Origin: an uncultured Paracoccaceae bacterium
Lineage (GTDB): Bacteria > Pseudomonadota > Alphaproteobacteria > Rhodobacterales > Rhodobacteraceae
Reading direction: 5' to 3'
Length of the DNA: 64,000 bases
Assembly (NCBI GenBank): GCA_947500055.1
Contig: CANMQO010000001.1
Location: 434,001 to 498,000 of the forward strand
The position numbers and the translations under genes were made by a program. Each line of letters begins with the position of its first letter. Position 1 is the first letter of the stretch. Below are positions 1 to 7,681 of this stretch, piece after piece. The notes beneath the pieces were generated by a model. That model was not told the DNA's origin, made no database searches, and worked only from the letters and a program-made list of their open reading frames with translations.

Positions 1-167
1 GTTCCGACACGAATATCTATGTCAAAGTCGACGGCGTCGGCCCTTTGATGGTGCGCAAGCACGGCAATATTCCGGCAAAATCGGGTGACCGATTGGGATT
101 GCGCGTGCGATCCGAGAAAGTTCACATCTTTGCACCTGATGGCACGGCGCTGCGCCGCGCGGCCTGA
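1..167 (+). CDS. ABC transporter ATP-binding protein, C-terminal end only
   Basis: An open frame enters from the left edge, is read from base 3, and ends at TGA 165-167, giving about 54 residues. The residues (SDTNIYVKVDG, then MVRKHG, then GDRLGLRVRSEKVHIF and DGTAL near the end) resemble the TOBE_2 domain that closes the ATPases of spermidine/putrescine-, iron- and sugar-type importers. The nucleotide-binding motifs lie outside the window, so neither the substrate nor the exact subfamily can be named. The next gene runs on the opposite strand and converges with it. The family call rests on a short fragment and is moderate. Confidence 0.55.
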   Translation, partial: SDTNIYVKVDGVGPLMVRKHGNIPAKSGDRLGLRVRSEKVHIFAPDGTALRRAA

Positions 168-193
168 AAGAGAAAGTTGATCGCAGGTAGGGC

Positions 194-1450
194 CTATTGC
201 GCCGCGCGCAGAAATAACTGCACATCTGCTACGTTTGTGCCCGTCGCACCAGTCTTTAGCAGGGCGCCTGCTGCATCCAAGATCCTGTAGCTGTCATTGT
301 CCTGCAACGCGGCATCAACATTGATGTTATTGGCATGTGCGACCGCCAGGGTTCCGGGGTCGACAAGCCCGCCTGCGGCATCCGTGGGGCCATCCCGACC
401 GTCTGTTCCACCGCTCAGGAAAACCCACTTACCGGGCAGATCACGGGCAAGTCTGGCGAAGCGCGCTGCCAGTTCCTGATTGCGTCCGCCGCGCCCGTTT
501 CCGGTAATGTTCACGGTGGTTTCGCCGCCCCAGATGATGAGTTGGCGATTGGTGCCGGGCGTCGTCTGAATATGTTGAATGATGCTTTGCGCTGCGACAT
601 CAACATCGCCGACCAAGGGGTCTTTCACGACCTGCGTTGTCCAATCTGGCGCGGCCTTCGCGATTGCGGCAAGGCTTTGCGCATTTGTGCAGACAAGTTC
701 CGTGTCAGCTGAATGTGGCGTCATGGGCTTGGGGTTTTTTAGCAAATCACGGGCTGTGACGGGCAGTTTCGCCCATAAACCAGCACCTTTTAGAGTAGCC
801 AGGTTATTTGTGTGTTGCATTGCCGGGACGGTGGGACCGCTGGCAATCATCCCCGGGTCATCCCCAACCACATCCGAGATGATCAGGCTGCGCACCGGGG
901 CCGGGTGGGCGATGTCCAGCAACCCACCGCCTTTCAAAACCGAAAGCTGCTGGCGTATGCGGTTCATCTGGCAAATGTCCAAACCACCGCCCAGCAGAAT
1001 TTCATTGACCTTGATTTTGTCAGCGAGTGTCAGCCCATCGCGCGGCGTCGGCAAAAGCGCCGAACCGCCGCCCGACACCAGACAAAGCACCTGATCGTCG
1101 GCCGAAGCAGATTGCAACATCTCGATGACCGCAATGCCGGCATCCAAACCATTTTGATCGGGCAGGGGATGACCCGCCGCCATGACACGGCAGCCTTCGA
1201 TGTCGCGGGCGTTTTCGTAGTTGGGAACGGCGATCGCGCTGACCGGCTGACCCAACGGAACGTGCCGCAATCCCTGTTCCATCATCGCGCAAGACGCCTT
1301 GCCAAACGCGATAATGAGAATCCGGCCTTTTGCGTTAAATACGAAAGGCTTAGCATCCAATGCGCGTTGAACCGCAAGTGCCGGATCCGCAGCCCGGACG
1401 CCTGTCATGAACAGGGCCCGGGCCATTTCCTTTAACGCAACCGGTGTCAT
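194..1450 (-). CDS. gckA: Glycerate 2-kinase (MOFRL family), serine cycle
   Basis: A 418-residue type-2 glycerate kinase (DUF4147 plus MOFRL), the usual family length. It should phosphorylate D-glycerate to 2-phosphoglycerate, which enolase converts to PEP for the ppc product encoded in the same module. An N-terminal domain containing IIAFGKAS and the glycine-rich CLVSGGGSALL is followed by the C-terminal MOFRL signature GNGRGGRNQEL and SGGTDGRDGPTDAAGG. Its ATG overlaps the mcl stop by 4 bases (1447-1450), which implies translational coupling. The family also includes hydroxypyruvate reductase-like TtuD annotations, but the kinase assignment fits both the motifs and the neighbours. Confidence 0.9.
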   Translation of the reverse strand: MTPVALKEMARALFMTGVRAADPALAVQRALDAKPFVFNAKGRILIIAFGKASCAMMEQGLRHVPLGQPVSAIAVPNYENARDIEGCRVMAAGHPLPDQNGLDAGIAVIEMLQSASADDQVLCLVSGGGSALLPTPRDGLTLADKIKVNEILLGGGLDICQMNRIRQQLSVLKGGGLLDIAHPAPVRSLIISDVVGDDPGMIASGPTVPAMQHTNNLATLKGAGLWAKLPVTARDLLKNPKPMTPHSADTELVCTNAQSLAAIAKAAPDWTTQVVKDPLVGDVDVAAQSIIQHIQTTPGTNRQLIIWGGETTVNITGNGRGGRNQELAARFARLARDLPGKWVFLSGGTDGRDGPTDAAGGLVDPGTLAVAHANNINVDAALQDNDSYRILDAAGALLKTGATGTNVADVQLFLRAAQ

Positions 1451-2424
1451 CCGGCGGCGATTTGCTTGGCCTTTTCGACCAGCACTTCGGCCTGCCTGAT
1501 GGACGCATAGTCGATCAGGCGGCCGTCCAACGATACTGCACCTTTGCCAGCGGCCTCGGCTTCGGCCATGGCTGCGATGATCCGGTTGGCCTTGGTCACC
1601 TCCGCCTCGGACGGGCTCATCACCTCATTGGCCAATGCGATCTGGCTAGGGTGGATCGCCCATTTGCCCTCGCACCCCAGAACGGCGGCACGGTAGGCGG
1701 CGGCCTTGTACCCTTCGGGATCCGAGAAATCGCCGAACGGACCGTCGATCGGGCGCAGCCCGTTTGCCCGCGCTGCGACCACCATATTGGCAATCGCAGA
1801 ATGCCACATGTCACCCCAATGCACCTGGCGTCCGCCCTCATCGTCGGGGTCGGTCAGCACCGAATAATGCTGGTTCACCCCGCCGATCACGGTGGTCCGT
1901 GCGCGCATGCTGGCGGCGTAGTCCGCAACCCCGAAATGCAGGCTTTCATTTCGCTTGGATGCAGCGGCAATCTCATTGACGTTTTGCATGCCCAAAGCGG
2001 TCTCGATTATATGCTCAAAACCGATGCGTTTTTTGTACCCTTTTGCATCCTCGATCTGGGTCACCATCATGTCCACCGCATAGACATCAGCGGCGGTGCC
2101 AACCTTCGGGATCATGATCAGATCGAGCCGCTCTCCGGCCTGCTCAACCACGTCGACAACATCGCGATACATGTAGTGCGTATCCAACCCGTTGATGCGA
2201 ATCGACATGGATTTTTTGCCCCAGTCGATTTCGTTCAGGCCCTTTATGATGTTCTTGCGGGCCTGTTCCTTTTCATCGGGGGCGACGGCATCTTCCAGAT
2301 CAAGGAAGATGATATCGACGTCAGATTGTGCCGCTTTTTCAAACATTTGCGGCTGACTGCCGGGAACCGCAAGCTCAGAGCGGTTTAGTCTTGCGGTGGC
2401 TTGATCGATGGGATGAAAACTCAT
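1447..2424 (-). CDS. mcl: L-malyl-CoA lyase (serine-cycle type)
   Basis: A 325-residue CitE/HpcH aldolase-family enzyme that cleaves malyl-CoA to acetyl-CoA and glyoxylate. Visible landmarks are the N-terminal SELAVPGSQP, the metal-site segment IIFLDLEDAV, MIPKVG, the catalytic-barrel glutamate segment HIIETALGMQN, and GKWAIHPSQIALANEV near the C-terminus. From memory, the sequence is closer to Methylobacterium MclA than to the ethylmalonyl-CoA-pathway paralogue of Rhodobacter. That supports a serine-cycle role alongside mtkAB on the other side of the regulator. It is followed with a 4-base overlap by glycerate kinase. The 5' flank (2425-2528) carries AT-rich dyads that may be control sites. 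Confidence 0.92.
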   Translation of the reverse strand: MSFHPIDQATARLNRSELAVPGSQPQMFEKAAQSDVDIIFLDLEDAVAPDEKEQARKNIIKGLNEIDWGKKSMSIRINGLDTHYMYRDVVDVVEQAGERLDLIMIPKVGTAADVYAVDMMVTQIEDAKGYKKRIGFEHIIETALGMQNVNEIAAASKRNESLHFGVADYAASMRARTTVIGGVNQHYSVLTDPDDEGGRQVHWGDMWHSAIANMVVAARANGLRPIDGPFGDFSDPEGYKAAAYRAAVLGCEGKWAIHPSQIALANEVMSPSEAEVTKANRIIAAMAEAEAAGKGAVSLDGRLIDYASIRQAEVLVEKAKQIAAG

Positions 2425-2473
2425 GTCGGATGATCCTTGAGGTTGCGAGACGAAAGTGGGGGCAACACAGGAA

Positions 2474-2532
2474 GGAAAAATAATTTCCTGTCAAGAATGA
2501 ATTTTCATCGAGGTTTCGTGGCTGAAATTCAG
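2474..2532. promoter_or_regulatory. Cluster of AT-rich inverted repeats upstream of mcl
   Basis: Three short dyads lie between mcl and the end of the regulator gene: GGAAA-N5-TTTCC near 2474-2488, TGAATTTTCA at 2498-2507, and CTGAA-A-TTCAG at 2522-2532. The last overlaps the regulator's stop codon. They sit where a promoter for mcl-gckA would be expected. A regulatory role is inferred only from position and symmetry. Confidence 0.3.
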
Positions 2533-3209
2533 CTTTCATCTGATCCTGACCGATCCATCCGGGCGGAAAAGAAGAACGCGACGGCCTGCGTTCGGCTCGT
2601 CACTGACAGCTTTTCGTAAAGGTTCGACAGGTGGAATTTCACCGTGTTTGCAGAGATATCAAACTCGGCCGCAAGCTGCCTGTTGCTGAGCCCGCGGGAG
2701 AGTGCTTCAAGCAGGGCTTTTTCACGCTTGGTCAACTGATGGATCGGATCGCTCTGCAGTGCCCGGACATCGAGAAATGGAAACACCATTTGCCCGGCTG
2801 CAACAGCCGCACATGTGTCGAGCAATCCGTCCACGGGTCCGTTGCGTGGCGTAAACCCTGCGGCACCCGCCGCAAGGGCCTGTCGGGGCATATCACCGGC
2901 ATTATCGCCATAGACGAGGATACGTGGCGCCTCCGGCTGATCGCGCAGAACCTCGATCAGTTTTTGTCCACCCAATGCGGGCAGATTCCAGTCGATGATT
3001 CCGATCTGCACCGGCACGCGCATCACTGTTCCGAGGAAATCCTCGGCAGTGGATGCCGTCGCCACGAGGGAGAATCGCGGGTCGCGATCGAAAATCTCTG
3101 ACATTGCCGACAAGACCAGCATGTTGCTGTCGGCAAGCGCGACCGTGATCGGTCTGGACGTATCGGTAAGGTCTTGCAATTGCTGGCCTTTCGTAAAATA
3201 CCTACCCAT
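2529..3209 (-). CDS. LuxR/FixJ-type regulator with degenerate receiver domain
   Basis: The start is placed at the ATG at 3207-3209. A longer frame runs to 3335, but its extra 42 residues are unlike the family and contain the repeat-rich control region. The 226-residue protein has a response-regulator-like N-terminal half (ITVALADSN, a candidate phospho-acceptor Asp73 in GIIDWNLPALG) and a C-terminal LuxR-type helix-turn-helix (LTKREKALLEAL, SNRQLAAEFDISANTVKFH). The acidic pair is reduced to one Asp followed by Ser, and the usual conserved lysine region reads FTPRNG, so phosphorylation is doubtful. It sits between the two arms of the serine-cycle module and is the obvious candidate to control them. 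This regulatory role is inferred. Confidence 0.82.
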   Translation of the reverse strand: MGRYFTKGQQLQDLTDTSRPITVALADSNMLVLSAMSEIFDRDPRFSLVATASTAEDFLGTVMRVPVQIGIIDWNLPALGGQKLIEVLRDQPEAPRILVYGDNAGDMPRQALAAGAAGFTPRNGPVDGLLDTCAAVAAGQMVFPFLDVRALQSDPIHQLTKREKALLEALSRGLSNRQLAAEFDISANTVKFHLSNLYEKLSVTSRTQAVAFFFSARMDRSGSDES

Positions 3210-3289
3210 AAGGGTGGGCGTAAATTCAGTATACCACGGTATTTCTACCGGTATGGGTAGGTTATTTGCTACCCAAATAGATACCCAAA
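3199..3289. promoter_or_regulatory. TACCCA-rich repeat array in the divergent regulator/sga promoter region
   Basis: Hexamer TACCCA occurs at 3203-3208, 3270-3275 and 3282-3287, and inverted (TGGGTA) at 3254-3259. CCTACCCATA at 3201-3210 is an exact inverted copy of 3252-3261. TACCCAAA is directly repeated at 3270 and 3282, a 12-base spacing. The array also contains the dyads ACCC-ATAA-GGGT (3204-3215), ATACC-AC-GGTAT (3231-3242) and TACCGGTA (3246-3253). This looks like a multi-site operator, plausibly for the adjacent LuxR-type protein. Binding is not demonstrated by the sequence. Confidence 0.5.
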
Positions 3290-3331
3290 AGCAGGAGTAA
3301 CCTACGTTGCCGAAAAAAACAATCGGCTGTT

Positions 3332-3360
3332 TCATCAGGGGGATAATAGTTTCCCGATGA
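3332..3360. promoter_or_regulatory. Inverted repeat immediately upstream of sga
   Basis: TCATCAGGG at 3332-3340 faces CCCGATGA at 3353-3360. Apart from one unpaired A the arms match, with an AT-rich centre containing GATAATAG. It ends 13 bases before the sga ATG, so it could be an operator or form a hairpin in the leader. Confidence 0.35.
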
Positions 3361-3373
3361 GGTAGGCACCGCT

Positions 3374-4618
3374 ATGACCGACGTTCCTTCATTCCCGCAA
3401 CTTGTCATCCCCGATACATTGGCCGCAGGTCCTGGCCCCGGCAATACCGATGCCCGCGTGCTCACCGCCTATGCTGGTGCTGGTATCGCCGATCACATGC
3501 AGCCAGACGTGTTGCGTGGGATGATCGAATGCAAACACATGCTGCGCCGTTTCATGGGTACGTCGAACGTGCACACATTCGGCGTCGCTGGCACCGGGTG
3601 GAGCGGGCTGGATTGCATGATGTCGGCTGTGATGCCCGGTGACACGGTTGTTGCGTTTTCCAATGGCACATTCTCGGGCATTGATGCCCTCACCCTTCGG
3701 ATGAAAGCCGCGACACGCAAGGAACTGGCCACCGACAGCCTGAATCCGCAGCCCGCCGGCGTCACAGTGATCGAAGTGCCGCATGGCCAATCTGTGACTG
3801 CCGAAATCGTGGAGGCCGCGCTGGCCGAACACAAACCCAAATGGGCGTTCATGGCCCATTGGGAAACCGGTTCTGGCCGGATCAATGACCTTCAAGGGTT
3901 TTCGGATGCATGTGTGAAACATGATGCGATGGGCCTCGTTGACGCGGTGTCCTCCCTCGGCGTCGCGGAATTTGCGATTGACGACTTCCCCGGGGTTGTC
4001 GGCTGGGCGTCCTGTCCGCAAAAAGGGTTGCTGTGCCTGCCCCTGACTTATGCGCCGGTCAGCTTTTCGGATCGCTACATCGCGACGTTGAAGGCCAACG
4101 GCGCCTATACTTACGCCAATCATCCGATCATGGAGGCCCGCCATTGGGGTATTGTGGATGGGCAGGATGTCGAAAAAGGCACCTACCATCGCACCCATTC
4201 CGCCTATGCGGTTTGTGCATTTCACGAAGCATTGCGGATCAATCTGGCCGATGGTCTGGCGCAGCGCGCGCAGGATTATGTTTTCCATGAAAAGGCCCTG
4301 CGTGATGCTGTGACCGCAATGGGCTGCGAAGTGACATCGAACATGACCAGCCTTGTGGTGCTGAACCTGCCCCCCGCATTCGCAGGCCGCGAGATGGAGC
4401 TGGTACAGAATTGCCGCGCCGAGGGTTTCGGCATTTGGCCAACGCTTTCGGCCCCGGTGCAGATCCGGATCGGTATTCTGAACCTGCTGACCCGCTCGGC
4501 CATCACCGAAATCGTGACACGCTTTGCCCAGGCGATGATTGATCTGGGCGCAGATATTGACATCACCGCGATCAACGTGGGGTTGGACGCGCATTATCAA
4601 TCCCGCATCGCTGCATAG
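3374..4618 (+). CDS. sga: Serine--glyoxylate aminotransferase
   Basis: A 414-residue class-V PLP aminotransferase. It transfers the amino group of serine to glyoxylate, giving hydroxypyruvate and glycine, a core serine-cycle step. The N-terminal AGPGPGNTDARVL is typical. Asp190 in LVDAVSS would contact the PLP ring, and Lys217 in SCPQKGLLCLP is the Schiff-base lysine. Length is normal. It is the first gene of the rightward arm, followed after 9 bases by mtkA. An AGG-type ribosome site lies just before the ATG at 3374. The divergent regulator and repeat array lie directly upstream. Confidence 0.95.
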   Translation: MTDVPSFPQLVIPDTLAAGPGPGNTDARVLTAYAGAGIADHMQPDVLRGMIECKHMLRRFMGTSNVHTFGVAGTGWSGLDCMMSAVMPGDTVVAFSNGTFSGIDALTLRMKAATRKELATDSLNPQPAGVTVIEVPHGQSVTAEIVEAALAEHKPKWAFMAHWETGSGRINDLQGFSDACVKHDAMGLVDAVSSLGVAEFAIDDFPGVVGWASCPQKGLLCLPLTYAPVSFSDRYIATLKANGAYTYANHPIMEARHWGIVDGQDVEKGTYHRTHSAYAVCAFHEALRINLADGLAQRAQDYVFHEKALRDAVTAMGCEVTSNMTSLVVLNLPPAFAGREMELVQNCRAEGFGIWPTLSAPVQIRIGILNLLTRSAITEIVTRFAQAMIDLGADIDITAINVGLDAHYQSRIAA

Positions 4619-4627
4619 GAGGCGACA

Positions 4628-5818
4628 ATGGATATCCACGAATACCAGGCCAAGGAAGTGCTCAGCAATTTTGGCGTTGAGATCCCAGCGGGTGCGCTGG
4701 CCTACAGCCCCGAACAAGCAGCCTATCGCGCCCGCGAAATGGGCGGCGATAAATGGATCGTCAAGGCACAGGTGCATGCTGGCGGTCGTGGCAAGGCGGG
4801 CGGCGTGAAGCTGTGTGATACGGACGATGAAATACAGTCCGCCTGCGAAGACATGTTCGGCAAGAAGCTGGTGACCCATCAAACCGGCCCAGAAGGCAAA
4901 GGCATCTACCGCGTCTATGTCGAGGCCGCTGTGCCGATTGATCGCGAGATTTATCTTGGCTTTGTTCTGGATCGGACCTCGCAACGGATCATGATCGTGG
5001 CTTCTGCTGAAGGCGGGATGGAGATCGAGGAAATCTCGGAAACCAAGCCGGAGAGCATTGTGCGATCAACTGTGGAACCCGCCGTCGGTCTGCGGGATTT
5101 TCAGGCGCGCGAGATCGCATTCAAGCTGGGCATCGAACCGGGTCTGACGCAGGCCATGGTGCGCACGTTGCAGGGTTGTTACCTCGCCTTTCGCGAATTG
5201 GATGCCACCATGGTGGAAATCAATCCGCTGGTGGTCACGGGCGACAACCGGATTCTGGCACTGGATGCCAAGATGACGTTCGACGACAACGCGCTGTTCC
5301 GCCATCCGCAAATCAGTGAGTTGCGCGATAAAAGTCAGGAAGACCCGCGTGAGGCCCGCGCAGCGGATCGCGGCCTGTCATATGTTGGGCTGGACGGCAA
5401 TATCGGCTGTATCGTCAATGGTGCTGGCCTTGCCATGGCCACGATGGATACAATCAAGCTGGCCGGTGGCGAGCCTGCGAACTTCCTTGATATTGGCGGA
5501 GGGGCGACGCCGGAACGTGTTGCCAAGGCATTCCGCCTCGTGATGTCGGACGAGAATGTGCAGGCCGTTCTGGTCAATATCTTCGCGGGGATCAACCGCT
5601 GTGACTGGGTGGCCGAAGGGGTCGTACAGGCATTGAAAGAGGTCAAGGTCGATGTCCCCGTCATTGTGCGTCTTGCGGGCACCAATGTTGAAGAAGGCCA
5701 GAAAATCCTTGCCAAAAGCGGGCTACCTATCATCCGCGCAACCACATTGATGGAGGCGGCGGAACGCTCCGTCGCGGCCTGGAAAAGCGACCATCCTCTC
5801 AACCTGAAGGCAGTATGA
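4628..5818 (+). CDS. mtkA: Malate--CoA ligase (malate thiokinase) beta subunit
   Basis: A 396-residue ATP-grasp protein related to succinyl-CoA synthetase beta (SucC). It starts [10 protein letters not shown], has the nucleotide-binding loop [16 protein letters not shown], and the CoA-ligase segment GLAMATMD followed by NFLDIGGGA and [17 protein letters not shown]. The residues agree better with Methylobacterium MtkA than with SucC, which fits its neighbours: mcl consumes malyl-CoA and ppc supplies oxaloacetate that becomes malate. With the alpha subunit it makes malyl-CoA from malate, CoA and ATP. Its stop overlaps the mtkB start (ATGA at 5815-5818). Confidence 0.95.
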   Translation: MDIHEYQAKEVLSNFGVEIPAGALAYSPEQAAYRAREMGGDKWIVKAQVHAGGRGKAGGVKLCDTDDEIQSACEDMFGKKLVTHQTGPEGKGIYRVYVEAAVPIDREIYLGFVLDRTSQRIMIVASAEGGMEIEEISETKPESIVRSTVEPAVGLRDFQAREIAFKLGIEPGLTQAMVRTLQGCYLAFRELDATMVEINPLVVTGDNRILALDAKMTFDDNALFRHPQISELRDKSQEDPREARAADRGLSYVGLDGNIGCIVNGAGLAMATMDTIKLAGGEPANFLDIGGGATPERVAKAFRLVMSDENVQAVLVNIFAGINRCDWVAEGVVQALKEVKVDVPVIVRLAGTNVEEGQKILAKSGLPIIRATTLMEAAERSVAAWKSDHPLNLKAV

Positions 5819-6699
5819 CCATGAGCATTTACCTAGATCGCGACACCCGTGTCATTGTTCAGGGCATCACCGGCCGGATGGCACAGTTTCACACCAAGGA
5901 TATGTTGGAATACGGCACCAATGTTGTGGGCGGCGTGGTTCCGGGAAAGGGCGGCGAAACCGTGCATGGCGTGCCTGTCTTTGACACTGTCAAAGACGCG
6001 GTTGAGGCCACCCGGGCAGAGGCGAGCCTTGTCTTTGTCCCTCCGCCCTTTGCCGCTGACAGCATCATGGAGGCGGCAGATGCGGGCATCCGGTATTGCG
6101 TCTGCATCACTGACGGCATCCCAGCCCAGGACATGATTCAGGTGAAACGCTATATGATGCGCTATCCCAAGGAACGCCGGATGGTCCTGACCGGTCCCAA
6201 TTGTGCGGGCACGATCTCGCCCGGCAAGGCGATGCTGGGCATCATGCCGGGCCACATCTTTCTGCCCGGTCATGTTGGTATTGTGGGTCGGTCCGGCACA
6301 TTGGGCTATGAAGCAGCGGCGCAGTTGAAGGAACGCGGTATTGGTGTTTCCACCAGCGTTGGCATCGGTGGTGATCCGATCAACGGGTCGTCCTTCCGTG
6401 ACATTCTGGAACAGTTTGAAAATGACGACGACACCCATGTCATCGCCATGATCGGTGAGATTGGCGGCCCGCAGGAAGCCGAAGCCGCCGCTTATATTCA
6501 GGACCATGTGACCAAGCCGGTTGTGGCCTATGTCGCAGGTCTGACCGCGCCAAAAGGGCGCACGATGGGACATGCTGGTGCCATCATCTCTGCCTTTGGT
6601 GAAAGTGCCTCGGAAAAGGTCGAAATCCTGTCGGCCGCCGGTGTGACAGTCGCCGAAAACCCCGCCGTCATAGGCGAGACAATCGCAAGCGTTATGTGA
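5815..6699 (+). CDS. mtkB: Malate--CoA ligase (malate thiokinase) alpha subunit
   Basis: A 294-residue SucD-like alpha subunit. The N-terminal CoA-binding fold carries [15 protein letters not shown], and the middle carries [15 protein letters not shown] and [12 protein letters not shown]. The phospho-histidine is His253 in GHAGAIIS. Malate rather than succinate use is inferred from the serine-cycle context and the paired mtkA. The first ATG (5815) overlaps the mtkA stop by 4 bases; a second in-frame ATG at 5821 is an alternative. hprA follows after 10 bases with an AGGATAGG-like ribosome site. Confidence 0.95.
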   Translation: MTMSIYLDRDTRVIVQGITGRMAQFHTKDMLEYGTNVVGGVVPGKGGETVHGVPVFDTVKDAVEATRAEASLVFVPPPFAADSIMEAADAGIRYCVCITDGIPAQDMIQVKRYMMRYPKERRMVLTGPNCAGTISPGKAMLGIMPGHIFLPGHVGIVGRSGTLGYEAAAQLKERGIGVSTSVGIGGDPINGSSFRDILEQFENDDDTHVIAMIGEIGGPQEAEAAAYIQDHVTKPVVAYVAGLTAPKGRTMGHAGAIISAFGESASEKVEILSAAGVTVAENPAVIGETIASVM

Positions 6700-6709
6700 G
6701 GATAGGACA

Positions 6710-7681
6710 ATGGCAAAGCCCAAGATCCTTGTGACCCGTCGCTGGCCCGCAGCGGTCGAGGCGCAGCTTTCCGAAAATTTCGACGTGGTCCTGTCAAAGA
6801 GCGATGTTGCTCTGAAGCCTTGCGAATTTCGTCAGGCGTTCAAGGATTTTGACGCCGTCCTGCCAACAGTGACTGACAGGATCGGCGCTGGCGCGATGGA
6901 ATTGACCAAGCCCCGCACAAAGCTTTTGGCCAATTACGGCGTGGGGTTCACCCATATCGACATACCCAGCGCGAATGCGCACGGCATGGTCGTGACGAAC
7001 ACACCTGACGTCCTGTCCGAGTGCACTGCCGATCTGGCGATGACCCTGATGCTGATGGCAGCCCGCCGGGCGGGCGAGGGGGAGCGTGAAGTCAGAGACG
7101 GCAAGTGGACCGGTTGGCGCCCAACCCATCTGGTGGGCACGAAAGTGTCCGGCAAGACCCTGGGCATCGTGGGTTTTGGTCGGATCGGTCAGGAGATGGC
7201 GCGCCGTGCCCATCATGGTTTCGGTATGGATATTGTCGTGCACAACCGTAGCCGGGTCGCGCCCGAAATTCTGGCGCGCTATAATGCTGTGCAAGCTGAT
7301 GATCTGGACGATCTGTTGCCGCGTTGCGATTTTGTGTCGCTCCATTGCCCCGGCGGTTCCGAAAACCGCCACCTGATCAATTCCCGCAGGCTTGACCTGA
7401 TGCGCCCCGGTGCGTTCCTGATCAACACAGCCCGGGGCGAGGTCGTCAACGAGCATGATCTTGTGCAGGCCCTGGCTTTTGAGACCATCGGCGGCGCCGC
7501 GCTGGATGTGTTTGATGGCGAGCCCAATATTGCGCAGAGCCTGCTGGACAGTGACCGGTTGGTGATGCTGCCCCATCTTGGAAGTGCCACTGCGGAGGCC
7601 CGCGAAGAAATGGGTTTTCGTGTCATCCATAATTTGAATGCATTCTTCGACGGTCAAACACCGCCTGACCGTGTAAACTGA
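6710..7681 (+). CDS. hprA: Hydroxypyruvate/glyoxylate reductase (D-2-hydroxyacid dehydrogenase)
   Basis: A 323-residue D-isomer-specific 2-hydroxyacid dehydrogenase. The nucleotide-binding loop GFGRIG is at residues 155-160. The catalytic triad of the family is present: Arg242 in INTARGEV, Glu271 in DVFDGEP and His289 in MLPHLGSAT. In this operon it should reduce hydroxypyruvate made by Sga to D-glycerate for glycerate kinase. Glyoxylate may be a second substrate, as in many family members. Its TGA overlaps the ppc ATG by one base (TGATG at 7679-7683), a tight coupling. Confidence 0.9.
   Translation: MAKPKILVTRRWPAAVEAQLSENFDVVLSKSDVALKPCEFRQAFKDFDAVLPTVTDRIGAGAMELTKPRTKLLANYGVGFTHIDIPSANAHGMVVTNTPDVLSECTADLAMTLMLMAARRAGEGEREVRDGKWTGWRPTHLVGTKVSGKTLGIVGFGRIGQEMARRAHHGFGMDIVVHNRSRVAPEILARYNAVQADDLDDLLPRCDFVSLHCPGGSENRHLINSRRLDLMRPGAFLINTARGEVVNEHDLVQALAFETIGGAALDVFDGEPNIAQSLLDSDRLVMLPHLGSATAEAREEMGFRVIHNLNAFFDGQTPPDRVN

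Noticed and set aside
3389..4984. 531-codon minus-strand open frame across sga and mtkA
   Set aside because: It lies antisense to two well-supported genes, its composition is His/Arg-rich as expected of a GC-codon shadow, and no family is recognisable.
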